Shown here piece after piece: positions 24,556 to 35,990 of a DNA stretch of 64,000 bases. The first letter of the stretch is position 1. Each line of letters opens with the position of its first letter. Under the pieces are notes generated by a model. It saw nothing but the letters and a program-made list of their open reading frames with translations. It was not told the DNA's origin and did not search any database. This stretch comes from Athripsodes cinereus. Its lineage: Eukaryota > Arthropoda > Insecta > Trichoptera > Leptoceridae. The position numbers and the translations under genes were made by a program. The stretch lies in the NCBI GenBank assembly GCA_947579605.1, contig OX388307.1, positions 26,761,237-26,825,236 on the forward strand, given 5' to 3'.

Positions 24556-25321
24556 CATAGTTTCTGGTTTCTGGGATACAAGACATGGACTCGTGATAAA
24601 TTGTGGAATCACATTAATTACATACCTATTGAACTGCATGAAACTATACTATGTTAGAAGAAATGTTGAGATCGATACTGTTTATTCTATGTGGATGAAG
24701 AAGTCTTGAGTTGTGTCTGGGAGGAGTAAGATAGACTACAATTAAAGATAAATATGGGATGGATGTCTGGAAGGGGTCCCCACAGAAGGAATTTGATCAG
24801 GTCGTAATGTAGATTTTAAAGTTTTTAATTATGTTGTATTCATACCATGTTCCAATGTAGTTGGGTAATTTTAATTTATTCATACATTTTTTTTGTATGT
24901 GATGCACAACTGATTTGTCTCTTAATTATATATATATCTTATATTTAATTATCAATAAATTGTATTAAAAATATTCATAATATAAAGTCCAGAATAGTCC
25001 ATATAGAATGTTTCGTAGAATATAATAATTGCAATTTTTATGAAGGAATTTCAACCCATGCTCTGGGATAAATATGTAAACTAAGATTCTGTATGGAAGA
25101 TTCTTACTAATTTTATTTAATCTTTTCTCATGCTCTACCGAATAACGCCACAACCACTTAAATTTATTGTAGCGATTCATTAAAAAATCCTTTGATAAAT
25201 AATTTGGATGTGGAATAAATTAAGCGTGAATTCATTAAAATATCCTCATTTTTATTTTTATTTTACTAACTTTTAAACCTGGTTTTATCCGGAAAGGAAT
25301 AGTAGGTATATCGGAATAATT
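24556..25321. other. AT-rich sequence without recognised genes
   Basis: No coding or RNA gene signal is seen. Positions 25195-25245 weakly resemble the opening of family B. Confidence 0.35.
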
Positions 25322-25480
25322 CCATTCCCCTTGCGGGGTTTAGGCAGTGAGTATAGAACACCAATCCGATCTATCCTTACACACTTCTTTTGCTTCCGTC
25401 ACATTTATGCACGCCCACCGATTTCTCTTACTCAAATCGTGGTCGTTCTTGAGTATATTTGATCAACGTGATTCTTGAGC
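25322..25480 (-). repeat. family C (LINE 3' end) copy
   Basis: In complement it carries a TAAACCCCGCAAGGGGAAT end, then GTGTGTAAGGATAGATCGGA and AGTAAGAGAAATCGG, ending near ATCACGTTGATCAAA. It is one of the better preserved copies of this family and helps define its consensus. Confidence 0.7.
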
Positions 25481-28400
25481 AGCTGACAAGTTGGGCAGTT
25501 CTTACGCTCTTGCTTTTAATTTCATAAACCACAATAACATATTGAAACTTAAACTTTCACTTGCTCAGAAGTGTTAACGTTTAAGACAAAAATATTTTGT
25601 AAATCGTCCCTTCATTATTCATTCGTTGGACATATTGTCAAAACAATCGTAACTTAATTTAATAAAACGAGTTTTTTACTTTGTTTTTTACTATCACAGA
25701 CTAATTTTCATTTACACGGCCAGTTTCGTCACGTTAGTGTCAGTTGAAAGCACGTGGAAATAAAAATTAATTGTGATAATTAAAACTGACATTCCTGAAA
25801 CAATCATGGGTGAGGGAAGGTGCAACCCTTAATGTATGTGATAATTATAACAAAATAAGAAAACTTTTTTGTTAAATCATGTTGAAAAATTATCGCAGTG
25901 TAAATGCCACTAAAATTAGTAACAATCGCAACTTACTGTCCCTATTTCATTATGTACATTTCTTGAATAAAGCATTGTTATTCACACGCTTTTAACTTAC
26001 AAACTGACTCAAACAATATTAAAACCAGAGTATTCTGGTACTGAAGATATTATTAGGAGAAATAAATGCATAAAATAAAACAAACATAAAATAATGTGGT
26101 TCAGTTTCAGAACCGTAATATGTCCCCACTTAATATGTACATTCTTTCCGCCTTCATCATTTTATTACACAGTCTTATCAAAATATATCATTTCTTTTTC
26201 TTTTACGAGGCCGAGAGGCTTTCGGTTACATACTGGGGTTGTTAATCATACTGAAGTTTCGAGAAACATATTATTATTAAATTATGTTTTAACAAGCGCA
26301 TCCATGTTTGTACGGCGAAATTGAATAAAATCTCTTAAAATTTAAATTATTAAAGACACAATGAAAGAATGTAACACAATATATGAATCTTTTTAAGAAT
26401 ATTGAAATATTCTAATGTATCAATAGTTTATACAGTATTTTTAATTATGAATTTTTAGTGGATTGTTCAAGAGATGGAGCAAATTTAATCAAGAAATAAA
26501 TGAATAATTCATCTATTTAGAAAAAAGTGTTAAGGTTTAAGTGACTCGTTGACGGTATGCCCTTTCCTTCGACAGTTAATATATTTTTGAAAAGTTGACA
26601 TTTTGTGTGTGTACTTTCATAATATTTGTCTCAGTTGTTTTTTCCTGCTGAGATTGCCTTGGCCAAAAGGTGTTATGATTTCAGTGCAGGATGATATTTT
26701 TAGAGTAGGTAATAATAATAAAAAGGATGATGATGCTGAATGGTTTATTTCTTTGGCGCCGTTTTACGAACTTTTGCCGGTGTAAAAAGCGTGTTTCATT
26801 TTGCTCCTAAAATGTAAAGATATATCTAGGTATATGGCGTTCCGTCCTCTCTGTGTACTACATTTGTTGCTCAGCTACATCACAGAACCTGCAACGCCAA
26901 AGCCTCTGTCATGGAATTGTGTGACCTTGCACTAAATGTCATGAATGTAAAGAATAGAGAAATCGTAGAGAATAAAGGTAGATAATCTTTGACGACTAGT
27001 AATGTTGTTGGTTTATCTAAGAGAAATAAATATTAATAATTACGAGATATTAAAATCATCTGCATATCTTTACCATCCCAGCATTTCCATAAAAATTAAA
27101 GGTGCACTTAAAAAAATAAGTGAAGTCAGTATTTTTACAAAAATGTGTTTTTTATTACAATTTGAAAATATTACCAGATTATACCGTTGCAGTAGGTATA
27201 TTAGAGTAAAAGAAATCAAAATCATCGTCAAAATGATTCATAAAGCGGGAGCAGTAGGATTAATGTATATAATAATAATATTTATGTATGGCTCTTCGAA
27301 GCTAAATAGTCGTTATTTGTTCGTTTTTTTCAAAAATAATGAGTACCAACTAATCCAACTTATTCTGACCGCATATCCTGAACTCACTGCTTTGAACGAA
27401 TGTAAAAGTCAATGATTATGATAAAAAAAATTAAGTTCTATATTATATTACGTCGATGTAACATTTAATATTATAATATCGATGAATCTATGAAACGATT
27501 GCTTAGGTACTTTATTTTTGATCGTCAAGTCTTAGTGAAATACTCCACTTAAATAACATAAAAACTGCGTCGGTTATCATCTTAATGACATTTACCATAT
27601 TACTTCTAACATAGAAATGTGAAATAACTAGTACACATTTAGCGGTTAAAGCAGGAAATTTAAATATTTCGAAGATGGAAAATGTTCATTGTGAGCAACC
27701 AAGAAGTTTTAGAGACCAAGCAAATGAAAACATTTCAGCATTTTCATTATATTTTATGAAGTTTATATTACTTATTTCCTTCTATATTTTGTTGTTTACC
27801 TGCTGTCTAAATTTTTACGTTTTTTGTTTCTAAAAAAATATTACAAAAATATATAGAGAAAATATGTATATACGGTTTGTACATTTATTGTTAATTACAA
27901 ATTAAAAGGTTTTTATCAAAATTTTCAGGATTGCTTACTATGAAATGTTTTTCGTATATTTGACGTGAAACTTAATAACATTGATCATCCGTTCCCTCGT
28001 TCGAAAGTGTGTATGAATCAGTTTAATTAACTCAATACCTTATATTTTAAAAAGAGGGTGTCTATTTATTTATTTTGAACCATCGCGATAGCTGTAGGAA
28101 GTGGTGTGCCTGGTAGACTTACCGTGTGTAATGAAAACACAGGTCGTCCCCTACAGAGAGATAATTACTATTTAAAAGCAGTTTCCAAAAATAATACAGT
28201 AATACATATGAACAGTATATACCTCCAATTTAAAATAAAATCAAATCATGTGATAAGCATGACACAGAGGAATTGGGAACGTTACTAAGGTTTAAAGAAT
28301 ACACTTAACCAAGCCTTAAGTCGATCCACTTATTTCGGTAAGTTTTAGAGAGTCATGTTAAAGATAAATGTGGGGTCAACTTCTGTGAGTTGATCATGTA

Positions 28401-28740
28401 ACTACAATCATTATATCACATCACACATTAACTATTTTACAGTAATACAGAACTTGTAATCAAGCATATAACTAAAATTGTAATTCCAGCATCTAACCAT
28501 TAGAACTTTTACCTCAATCCCAACATCGAGATTTCTCTTGATATTGGTATTTGTAAAACTTCACAAATAAGACGTTCAACATCTTCAATTCAGCGATGAA
28601 GCATGTCATCCAAATTGAATATCTTATATTTTATTGACACGAAGAAGACTATCATTAAAACTGATATGTATATGATGTGCGGCAAGTCTATTGGTAATAC
28701 TTATTCTGGGAGATGTCGTTTTTGTCGTTTTAATTACCTT
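25481..28740. other. AT-rich sequence with one unassigned 137-codon frame
   Basis: The plus frame 27002-27415 is 137 codons long, which is near the upper limit expected by chance in DNA of this composition. It contains lysine- and isoleucine-rich segments and two hydrophobic stretches (around residues 89-99 and 107-112). I see no conserved motif. No repeat or RNA gene was recognised in the rest. Confidence 0.25.
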
Positions 28741-29000
28741 CTATCTTAAAACTATGGACATTGTAGATAAAGTCTCCATGCTGAAATGGCAATGGACTGG
28801 TCATGTGGCAAGGCAAGAGGATGGCAGGTGGACATCCAGAATTCTGGAATGGAGGCGGTGGGAGGACAAAAGAAGTGTTTGAAGACCCCAAAAAGATGGG
28901 TTGACGATATTATCCAGGTAATGGGAAAACAGTGGTGTCGTGTTGCTCGAGACCGAAAAAGTGTGAAAAAGTTTTGAAGAGGCCTATATCCATTAGTGGA
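28741..29000 (+). mobile_element. RTE-type LINE ORF2 C-terminus, frameshifted
   Basis: One frame reads VSMLKWQWTGHVARQEDGRW, then TSRILEWRRWEDKRSV. A second frame continues TPKRWVDDIIQVMGKQWCRV and ARDRKSV, and a third gives EEAYIH-stop-W. This is the order found at the C-terminus of RTE-type endonuclease/reverse transcriptases of Lepidoptera, broken by frameshifts near 28875 and 28975 and by a stop. Confidence 0.8.
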
Positions 29001-29017
29001 AAGAAGAAGGCTGGCAG

Positions 29018-29085
29018 TAGTATCGTGGTACTATCAGTAGTATCGTAGTATCAGTAGTATCGTGGCAGTAGTATAGTAGTATATA
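29018..29085 (+). repeat. CAGTAGTATCGT microsatellite-like tract
   Basis: Repeats of CAGTAGTATCGTGG, CAGTAGTATCGTAGTAT and close variants directly follow the RTE remnant. They may have grown from its tail. Confidence 0.75.
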
Positions 29086-29094
29086 GTAACGATT

Positions 29095-29513
29095 AGCATC
29101 GTGGTGTTGTTCTCCCTGTTAAAAAGGGCACAAGCAGGACACAAAGAAGTCAACATTAAAACACGATGATTTACCTATTCCAACTACTAATAGAACATTA
29201 AACACCAGCAGTTCGCGTAGCGTTCCACTTCCCACAACACCAAAAACAACATCTGAACTGGCTACACACACATACATAAACATTATTAATTTTGTGTTTT
29301 TACTCTTAATTTCTTTTTTATATTGTTTTTAATTATGTATGACAACCAATTGGGCTTTGATTTGATTTAACAGAATAATATATGAACACTTATAAACTGG
29401 ACATTGCATTGTATACTTGTTGTTGATTATTGTATTATTGTACTAAACATATATGTATTGTCTGTAGTGTTCCGTTGACCAAAATAAATAAAATAAATAA
29501 ATAAATAAGTAGT
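29095..29513 (+). repeat. LINE 3' end (family E) with AAAT tail
   Basis: The GC-richer stretch around 29100-29280 resembles decayed LINE coding sequence. It is followed by a T-rich 3'-UTR ending TATTGTCTGTAGTGTTCCG and an (AAAT)n tail. The end matches 16003-16056. Confidence 0.45.
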
Positions 29514-29623
29514 AGAAGTAGCCGTCTTTGTATAGATATAGATGCATATGCAGACTTTTCTTATGAACTGAGACATACATAAAAAAATGATAATTTATTA
29601 TCGTTGAAATATTCAATAATCAT

Positions 29624-29697
29624 CGCCCTCATACTCCTCTCGGGAGCACAGGGCAGAAACCAGCCTCCTCCATTCAGAGCGTCTCTGCGCCAATTAC
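29624..29697 (-). mobile_element. LINE ORF2 terminal fragment (RTE-like)
   Basis: The minus strand reads RDALNGGGW in one frame and RRSEWRRLVSALCSREEYEG once a small frame change is allowed. The WRRLVSALCS-type ending is typical of RTE or related LINE C-termini. Only about 25 codons remain. Confidence 0.5.
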
Positions 29698-29699
29698 AT

Positions 29700-29951
29700 A
29701 ACATACATACTAATATAACATACATAGACAATTCACACAGATCGAGCTAGTCCCAAACTAAGATTAATCTTGTATTATGGGTACTAACACGACGATACAC
29801 ACATATACAATGCACTACACACATATACATGTAAAACCCAGACCCAGGACAATTTGAAAAAGGTCATTCTTCACTTTGCCCTGGCCGGGAATCGAACCCG
29901 GGACCTCATGACTCAAAGGCAAGAGCGTTACCTCCACGCCAAACCGGCCGA
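29700..29951 (-). mobile_element. tRNA-derived SINE of the widespread lepidopteran type
   Basis: On the minus strand the head has an A-box-like TGGCGTGGAGGTAACG and a perfect B box GGGTTCGATTCCC. The body then contains TTAGTACCCATAATACAAG, AGTTTGGGACTAGCTCGAT and CTGTGTGAATTGTC. This body order is what I remember from SINEs found across moths and butterflies, so this copy is the best single clue to the organism. Confidence 0.85.
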
Positions 29952-30972
29952 CTTCAATAGCGTCACCTCTTTCCACGACATTCCCTACGCTCTGATACGT
30001 TGTCATAGGAACGGTGTATTGTGAAAGAGGGACGCCCGGGCCGACGGAACCCCTGCGGATGGAAGAACAGTGCTCTTTTTGGCCAACTATCATTGGGCAT
30101 TCTCAAAACATTATTCTATAAAATTTTCCTTAATTACCTACTAAACTTCAAAAATATATACTTAACATCACGTTCATATATAATTATGTGTATATTATTC
30201 ACTATAATATTACTAACACTAATTAACCTTAATTTCCTTCATTCTTTTTCGCGAAATTCGTCCGCAAGAAACTTTTCTTTTACTTCCCTCTTCCATAGGT
30301 TTATTTATTTAATTATACGCTTTATTGGTCTCCTAATGTCTCCTTTGGCGGCCGTTATTTTGTAATGATAACATGCGTTCAAAAGTTCTAGCATAATATA
30401 TCGTCCCTCTTCTGACTAACAGTCGTATCTGCCTTAATGTAAATTTGTTCAGGAGAGCGATTTTAGTGTTTTGCCGTGCATATTTTCGTCTCTCCTTGTT
30501 ATTTATGATACAGTGTAAATATATATCATTATTTTATTTGTACATATTCTTATATATCTCAGAATCATTTTTGTGATGAAATTTTGAGGAATTAGTAGAT
30601 ACAACACATTTTATTTAGAATAATTCGTTAATGTGACAACAAATCAGAAAGCTGTTCCAGGATAACGGTAACAGTTACAGGTGTGATCTTCAGTGAGAAC
30701 ATGCAGGGCACATATAAATGCACATTGGTGACCATAACTCGATTCCGCCAGAAATGTCAGATACGACAGTTAGTAAGAAGAGGGACGATATGTATAAAAT
30801 AATATGTGAACTCACCACAGATAAAAAAAGGAAAATTCACACACATATTCGTAGTACCTAATGAAACATTTACATAGACGTTTTAGTTTATCAATTTATT
30901 CATACTAACACAGAATTTCCAACAATAGGAAAGCCAACAGATCAGTTGAAAAATAATGAACATACATTTGAT
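29952..30972. other. sequence without recognised genes
   Basis: A 114-codon plus frame at 30021-30365 starts in the GC-rich flank of the SINE and then becomes AT-driven. I see no domain in it. Confidence 0.3.
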
Positions 30973-31223
30973 ATTACTACTACTACTATACCATCACGGC
31001 ATATCCCACAAGTGGGGTAGCCAGCAGATCAGCTGCACGTAAGAAACATGCAAACTGTCCTCTTCGTGCCAATATAAAATTAAGACATTCAGGATGGTTG
31101 GCAAGCCTCATCGCTGAATTTAAGATGTAAAATGTCTTATTTTTTTCGAACACCTGCCTTTTACAGGACACTCGAAAACTTACGCAGAAGAGTGGGAGAC
31201 CAATTCTTTACCGGGTGCTCCAC
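30973..31223 (-). repeat. family A retroposon, nearly full length
   Basis: It starts in a TACTAC microsatellite and runs through CCATCACGGCATATCCCACA and TGCCTTTTACAGGACACTCG to CCGGGTGCTCCAC. It is a close inverted match of 40272-40526, and both keep the same 61-codon frame. Confidence 0.9.
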
Positions 31224-31230
31224 TCGTACC

Positions 31231-31369
31231 ATATAAAGATAAGGCATTCAGAATAGGTGGCATATCGCATCGGTGAATTGAAGATGTCTAATCCGTGATG
31301 TTTTACAAACGCTTGTTACAGGAGACACGATAAAGTAAAGAAAACAACGCAAGACCTGTTCTTTGTCAC
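31231..31369 (-). repeat. second, older family A fragment
   Basis: It contains AGGCATTCAGAATAGGTGGC, CATCGGTGAATTGAAGATGT and TTACAGGAGACACGATAAAG, ending near AAGACCTGTTCTTTG. It lies directly behind the previous copy in the same orientation but is more diverged. Confidence 0.65.
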
Positions 31370-31499
31370 AGACTCTAAGGGATTGCTTAGAAGATTTTCT
31401 CTTTTACAAAAATACACTTCTATGGTAATGTCTTGGAAAAACATAATAGATGCAAATAGTGCAGAATACTTTGAAACGTCGAACCTTGTACCTACTTCT

Positions 31500-31613
31500 T
31501 ATGTCCTTTAAAAGGTAAATATTCTTAAAACATTACTAATAAGACATTTTATTCCTTTAAATCGGTGATGAGGTATGTCACTTATTCCGAATGTCTTGTT
31601 CAACCATTCTGAA
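31500..31613 (+). repeat. family A retroposon, 5' part, interrupted by a SINE
   Basis: It runs from GTCCTTTAAAAGGTAAATAT through AATCGGTGATGAGGTATGTC to GAATGTCTTG. The family resumes at 31794 behind a SINE. Confidence 0.6.
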
Positions 31614-31793
31614 TGTTTTTTTTAAATAAAGATATATCTGGGTTTTGCTATCAACCCAAATACAACCTTATACACCTTTCACAGTAAGCTAAAAGCTTGT
31701 GTTGTGAAAGGGGAGTTTGTCGGTACCTGGGATGGAACCACGGACCACTTGTTCATGAAGCCGAGACTCTAACTTCAGCCTACCGACGAACTT
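31614..31793 (-). mobile_element. tRNA-derived SINE, copy 2
   Basis: It has the same body as copy 1 (GATATATCTGGG through GGAGTTTG on the plus strand). The B box is damaged: GGGATGGAACC on the plus strand where copy 1 has GGGATCGAACC. It sits inside a family A copy, so it inserted later than that copy. Confidence 0.8.
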
Positions 31794-31888
31794 GTTCATT
31801 AATAATGCGAAGCAAACTTCCTGTATGTTTATTACATGTAGTTAGTCTACTGGCTTCTCCAATTGTGGGATATGCTATGATGGTATGG
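31794..31888 (+). repeat. family A retroposon, 3' part
   Basis: CTGTATGTTTATTACATGTA and CTGGCTTCTCCAATTGTGGG followed by ATATGCTATGATGG are diverged versions of the family A 3' end. Confidence 0.6.
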
Positions 31889-31962
31889 CTATTTTAATTA
31901 TATATCAGAAGTTGTAGAATGTTTTTTTATTAATGATATTTGTTTATTTATTAATAACTACA

Positions 31963-32010
31963 CTCTTTACCTGCCCCACTTGGAAGACGACGTGAAGGAA
32001 GGTATAGTCT
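31963..32010 (+). repeat. family C 3' terminal scrap
   Basis: CTCTTTACCTGCCCCACTTG followed by GACGTGAAGGAAGGTATAGT matches the terminus of family C copies only. Confidence 0.5.
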
Positions 32011-32482
32011 AGAATAAAAAAAATTAAATCAACAATTTTATATCTTAAGGTTTCCTTGAAACAAATTCGAAAAAGTAAAAAAGAGAGTAGATCCCAGCAT
32101 AATGTATGATAATCTAATACTCAGCGTATGTTTACAAAGAAGGTTTTACATTTTTTAAAGTGGGATTACTTTTTTGAAACTAGTTCACGGAAAGCTGAAA
32201 ACAGATAGACTGAGATTAAACCGATACGATCTTTATAGCACGTTGAAGGTTAACCTTTTGTAACAAACTTCATTGTGACTAAAATTACTCTACAAATATT
32301 CTAAAAAATGTGCGTAAGTATATGCGAAGTTGTTAAAATATTTATCTATTATAAAAAAAATGTGCTTTCAATTCAAAAAGCTCAAATTTAACAATTTATT
32401 TATTTATACGGTCGAAACTGTCATACCAAAAACATAATTATGTCTCCAGTTGTTTTGAATTCATTATACAGCAGCTGAATAA

Positions 32483-32758
32483 GTGTATAGAAATTCTTCT
32501 TCACGTTTCATTCTTTTATTTTCAGGGTTTCAAACCTCATTCATTCAGGGGAATCCTATGTTGGTTGAATTATTTTTACCCACAACATCAGTGAACGCTT
32601 TTAAACCAGTGTTAAAGAAATTGTACAAGTTGGACACTCGGGCCGTCGGAAATCTTGTGAATCGAGATAATAATGCAACTTGTACATTTTTTTGTCATCA
32701 TACAATAAATAGGTATAAGCAAGAAATTAGATTACTCAACTATGTAGGCCTGTTCTAG
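32483..32758 (+). other. unassigned open frame of 91 codons after a good splice acceptor
   Basis: A pyrimidine tract and TTTTCAG at about 32519-32525 precede a stretch encoding GFQTSFIQGNPMLVELFLPT and KPVLKKLYKLDTRAVGNLVN. The peptide looks less random than other frames here and the composition is more balanced. I do not recognise a family. It may be a real exon, a decayed gene or chance. Confidence 0.25.
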
Positions 32759-32983
32759 GATAATCCTTTTGTTACAACGAAATAAACTTATCAAAGCTTC
32801 AAACTAATCTTAAAACTAAATTAACAATTATTGAATATTTATCAATATAATGATATGTCAATATTTAGACAGGAAGCAATTTTTTATTTACAACGTGAAT
32901 GATTTTTTAACATTGATAAGAAAAGACGACATGTAATATTATAGAAGCCTTGAGGAAATATATATCTACTAAATAAAAAACAA

Positions 32984-33034
32984 CACGGTTAGTTAGAATT
33001 ACAAAAAACAATATTGTAATTCTAACTAACCGTG
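32984..33034. repeat. perfect 21-bp inverted repeat (hairpin)
   Basis: Positions 32984-33004 (CACGGTTAGTTAGAATTACAA) are the exact reverse complement of 33014-33034, with a 9-base loop. It could fold as a short stem-loop in RNA from either strand. Confidence 0.9.
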
Positions 33035-34126
33035 AAATGATTGTCTCTATGATTCCATTTTATATACTTTAAATTCGAGAAATTAAACGAGAGCTTATTC
33101 GAATACTTATAGGCTGTAACAACAATATACGCATTTCTATTTTCACACAGTCAGACCAGTGGGACATAAATTAATATCCTCAAGGGTTGTAACTTAAGGA
33201 CAATAGGAGTGTTAGGCCGTAGTTAAATGTGATAATATAATTATTATATTAAGAGGGGTTCACATTGTTTCACTTGATATGATCATCCAAATTGATATTT
33301 GAAGTGAAATAACAGAAACTATTCACTGAAAGAGAACAACTCTTTATCCTGTGCTTTCACTGTTATATCTTAATTAACGGTCATGCTGTTTGTGGTTTGA
33401 CGAGTTTTCTTTAAATAAAATAATAATTAAAAAATTTAAGTAGGTAATACATTATAATAAACAGCTTCTTGTCAGCATAAAACAATGTGTCCGCTTTGTT
33501 TATGATTTTGATATTTGAATCTACATAATCCATAGAGAAAAGGGAAAATAATTGTTTATGGTCATTTTAATGAAGTGACTTTTTATCAAAAATATAATTT
33601 TTATTGAAATTATACCTTCCTTTCCATTTGCATATTAATTTAGACAAAGGAGAGCTTGACATAGATAATTAAAAAAATATCTACCATAGTAGCTATAGGA
33701 TGTCGGGAGGTAATTGCTTTCATCCGTAATCCCGAGTGTTGACTGAAGATAAAACGTCCGTTCACACTTTTCACTTTCGACGGCTCATCCTGGATGATTA
33801 ATCAAAGTGATAAATGTGAACGCAGCAATATTGAATTTATAACAGAACTAAAGGTCTCGTGGTACGTTCGTGAACACATAAGCTTAGTAATGTAATGTAA
33901 TATAAATTTGCCCATTAAAATAAACAAAAGAATTCCGTAAACGAAAATATAAAACATTAATAATTAATTATTGTTATAATATTTTTGAAATAAATCATAG
34001 TTAATGCTTTAGAAACAATGCTACGATTTTGTAAATATTATTTTAACGTAAAAAGGCATGTGCAAAGACAATTAATTTGCCCTTTTTTGAACGGTTGCAG
34101 GATCAATTTCTTTCTTTAATTCAATA
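33035..34126. other. AT-rich sequence without recognised genes
   Basis: I see nothing nameable between the hairpin and the next SINE. Confidence 0.4.
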
Positions 34127-34316
34127 TTTAAAAAAAAAATGTATGATTTGGTTTTTGTTATAAACCCAAACACAACCTTATACATCTTTCACAGTAAGCT
34201 AAATGTTTGTGTCTTAAAAGGGGAGTTTGCCGGCATCTGGGATAGAACCGTGCACCTCATGTGCAAGAGGCCGAGGTGGCCTCCAGGCTCAATTGAACGA
34301 GAAAACGAACTCAATC
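34127..34316 (-). mobile_element. tRNA-derived SINE, copy 3 (diverged)
   Basis: It shares AACCCAAACACAACCTTATA and GGGGAGTTTGCCGGCATCTG with the other copies. The head near 34255-34310 is rearranged or mutated around the A box, so it is unlikely to be transcribed. Confidence 0.75.
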
Positions 34317-34437
34317 GCTTATGAAACATTATTTAGGTAAACATAATTAAACGTTTGTTTATAATATTTAACGTAAAACAAATAGTTCAATCATATATTT
34401 TCATGTTCTAATGAAGTTTTCAATGGAACACTACATG

Positions 34438-34995
34438 TAGAGGGTTATTCCCGGGATTTCCCGGGAAAATTCTTTAATTTTTATTTCCCGTTTCCCGGGA
34501 AAAAAGACAAACATTTCCCGGGAAAAAACACATTAGTCATGCAGATTGCCATACCAATACTGAATTCTTTGTTTAGTTAACTTTAGAATCGTAATTTTTC
34601 CGTAACGTGTCGTTCTAATTGTCATAATAAATATAAAATTTCGTAATCAACATATTATAACGCAATTATCAAATCAGCATTCATCACTTTATAAATCAAA
34701 ATGATTAGAATAAAATAATAAAAAACATCGGTTAACAAAAATAAATTGATTATTTATTTCACGTGGAAAAATCATAAAATGCTGACATGTGTTTCTTTCG
34801 GCCTGATGGTCACACGTGCTGAGGAAGTATCATTTCAGTTAAAATAAAATCTTTTGAATTGCAAAAACAACATTTATTCAAATTTTCCGTAAAACTTTTA
34901 CAACTTCCACCTCAGATTTAATAATCCCATGATTCCCGGGAAATTCATTTTTAAAATTCCCGGGAACGAAAATAATCCGGGAAAAATAACCCTCT
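34438..34995. mobile_element. non-autonomous hAT-like element rich in CCCGGG, with target duplication
   Basis: The left end (TAGAGGGTTATTCCCGGG) and right end (CCGGGAAAAATAACCCTCT) are inverted copies. Direct repeats CACTACATG lie at 34429-34437 and 34996-35004, immediately outside, give or take a base. An 8-bp duplication is the hAT signature. Several further TTTCCCGGGAAA-type palindromes lie just inside both ends, which may be transposase-binding subterminal repeats. The 558-bp interior codes for nothing. Confidence 0.85.
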
Positions 34996-35004
34996 CACTA
35001 CATG

Positions 35005-35644
35005 GCTCACTTCGAATGAAGGTATAACAAAAATTATTTCATTCATTTTATTAGAGTATTTCACACAAATTAGAACGGACTCACTAACTACATGTGACAA
35101 ATATGGAAGTCGTTCTATCCGTTCCAATAATAGTTAGGACATTTATGATGAGTAGCTACCTCCTCACTGATTTGGAGAAGTCAAATGACTTATACGGGGT
35201 GTTTTATTAAAAAATATTCTGATGCATTATTTTCGAGAACAGAATCTCGTTGATTTTTCTTAAAAATTATGTTATTCAATAAAATATAATATTCCCACTA
35301 CATTAATAAAACCATCCTCATTAAGCTACTAAGCTTGACTCATACAAGTAGGTACTCTGCACCTGATAAAGTGCACGTACTAACTTACATTAAAACTTTC
35401 TTTGGTTTCGTTGGATATAGGTACTATTGTTTTACTGCAAATTGTTAATTGCGCCCGTATAAGATTTAAGATAACTTTTGCTTAAGTTTGGGTATGAGGA
35501 ATTCTACATTAACTAAAGTTTTGGTGAAAATGTGTTTCAGTTTGTGATTAAATGAATGCTATGTTATGTATTTTTTTTTTTTTTTTATCTATTTTTATCC
35601 ATCTATACCAATGCAGTGTCTTACACAAAGAGTTTTCCGGCAAA
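35005..35644. other. AT-rich sequence without recognised genes
   Basis: It contains a T-run near 35571-35587 and no recognised coding or RNA signal. Confidence 0.4.
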
Positions 35645-35825
35645 CTAACTATGTACTGTACATGTAATGAGCACAGATACTCGTAAAGGGCATCCTCTCT
35701 ATGCCATTAAAATTAAGTATATCGCTGAATCGGAGATGTTGAATGTTTTCTACATGATACTTAACGAATAAACCTATGTCTTTTACAAACTAACAGAAAT
35801 AGTGGAAGTCTTTTTTCCGGGAACT
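35645..35825 (-). repeat. family A fragment (diverged), complement
   Basis: ATATCGCTGAATCGGAGATG and CTATGTCTTTTACAAACTAA appear in the family A order in complement, about 40 bases before a plus-orientation copy. Confidence 0.5.
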
Positions 35826-35867
35826 CAACGGAACAAAATATATGAAAATAGAAAATAATTATGTCTC

Positions 35868-35990
35868 CCCCTCTTCTCCGTACCATTTCGAGTGTCCTTT
35901 AAAAAGCAGATGTTCGCAAATACAAAGACTTTTTAGATTTTAAATTCAGCAATGAGATTTGCCACCCGTCTGAATGTCTTGTGTTTTGTT
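35868..35990 (+). repeat. family A retroposon, 5' part
   Basis: It contains TTTCGAGTGTCCTTTAAAAA, GCAGATGTTCGCAAATAC and TTCAGCAATGAGATTTGCCA, ending GAATGTCTTG. With 35645-35825 it makes an inverted pair. Confidence 0.7.

Noticed and set aside
29865..29951. A tRNA gene
   Set aside because: The A and B boxes are good, but the sequence continues into a SINE body and lacks a foldable acceptor stem, so it is a SINE head.
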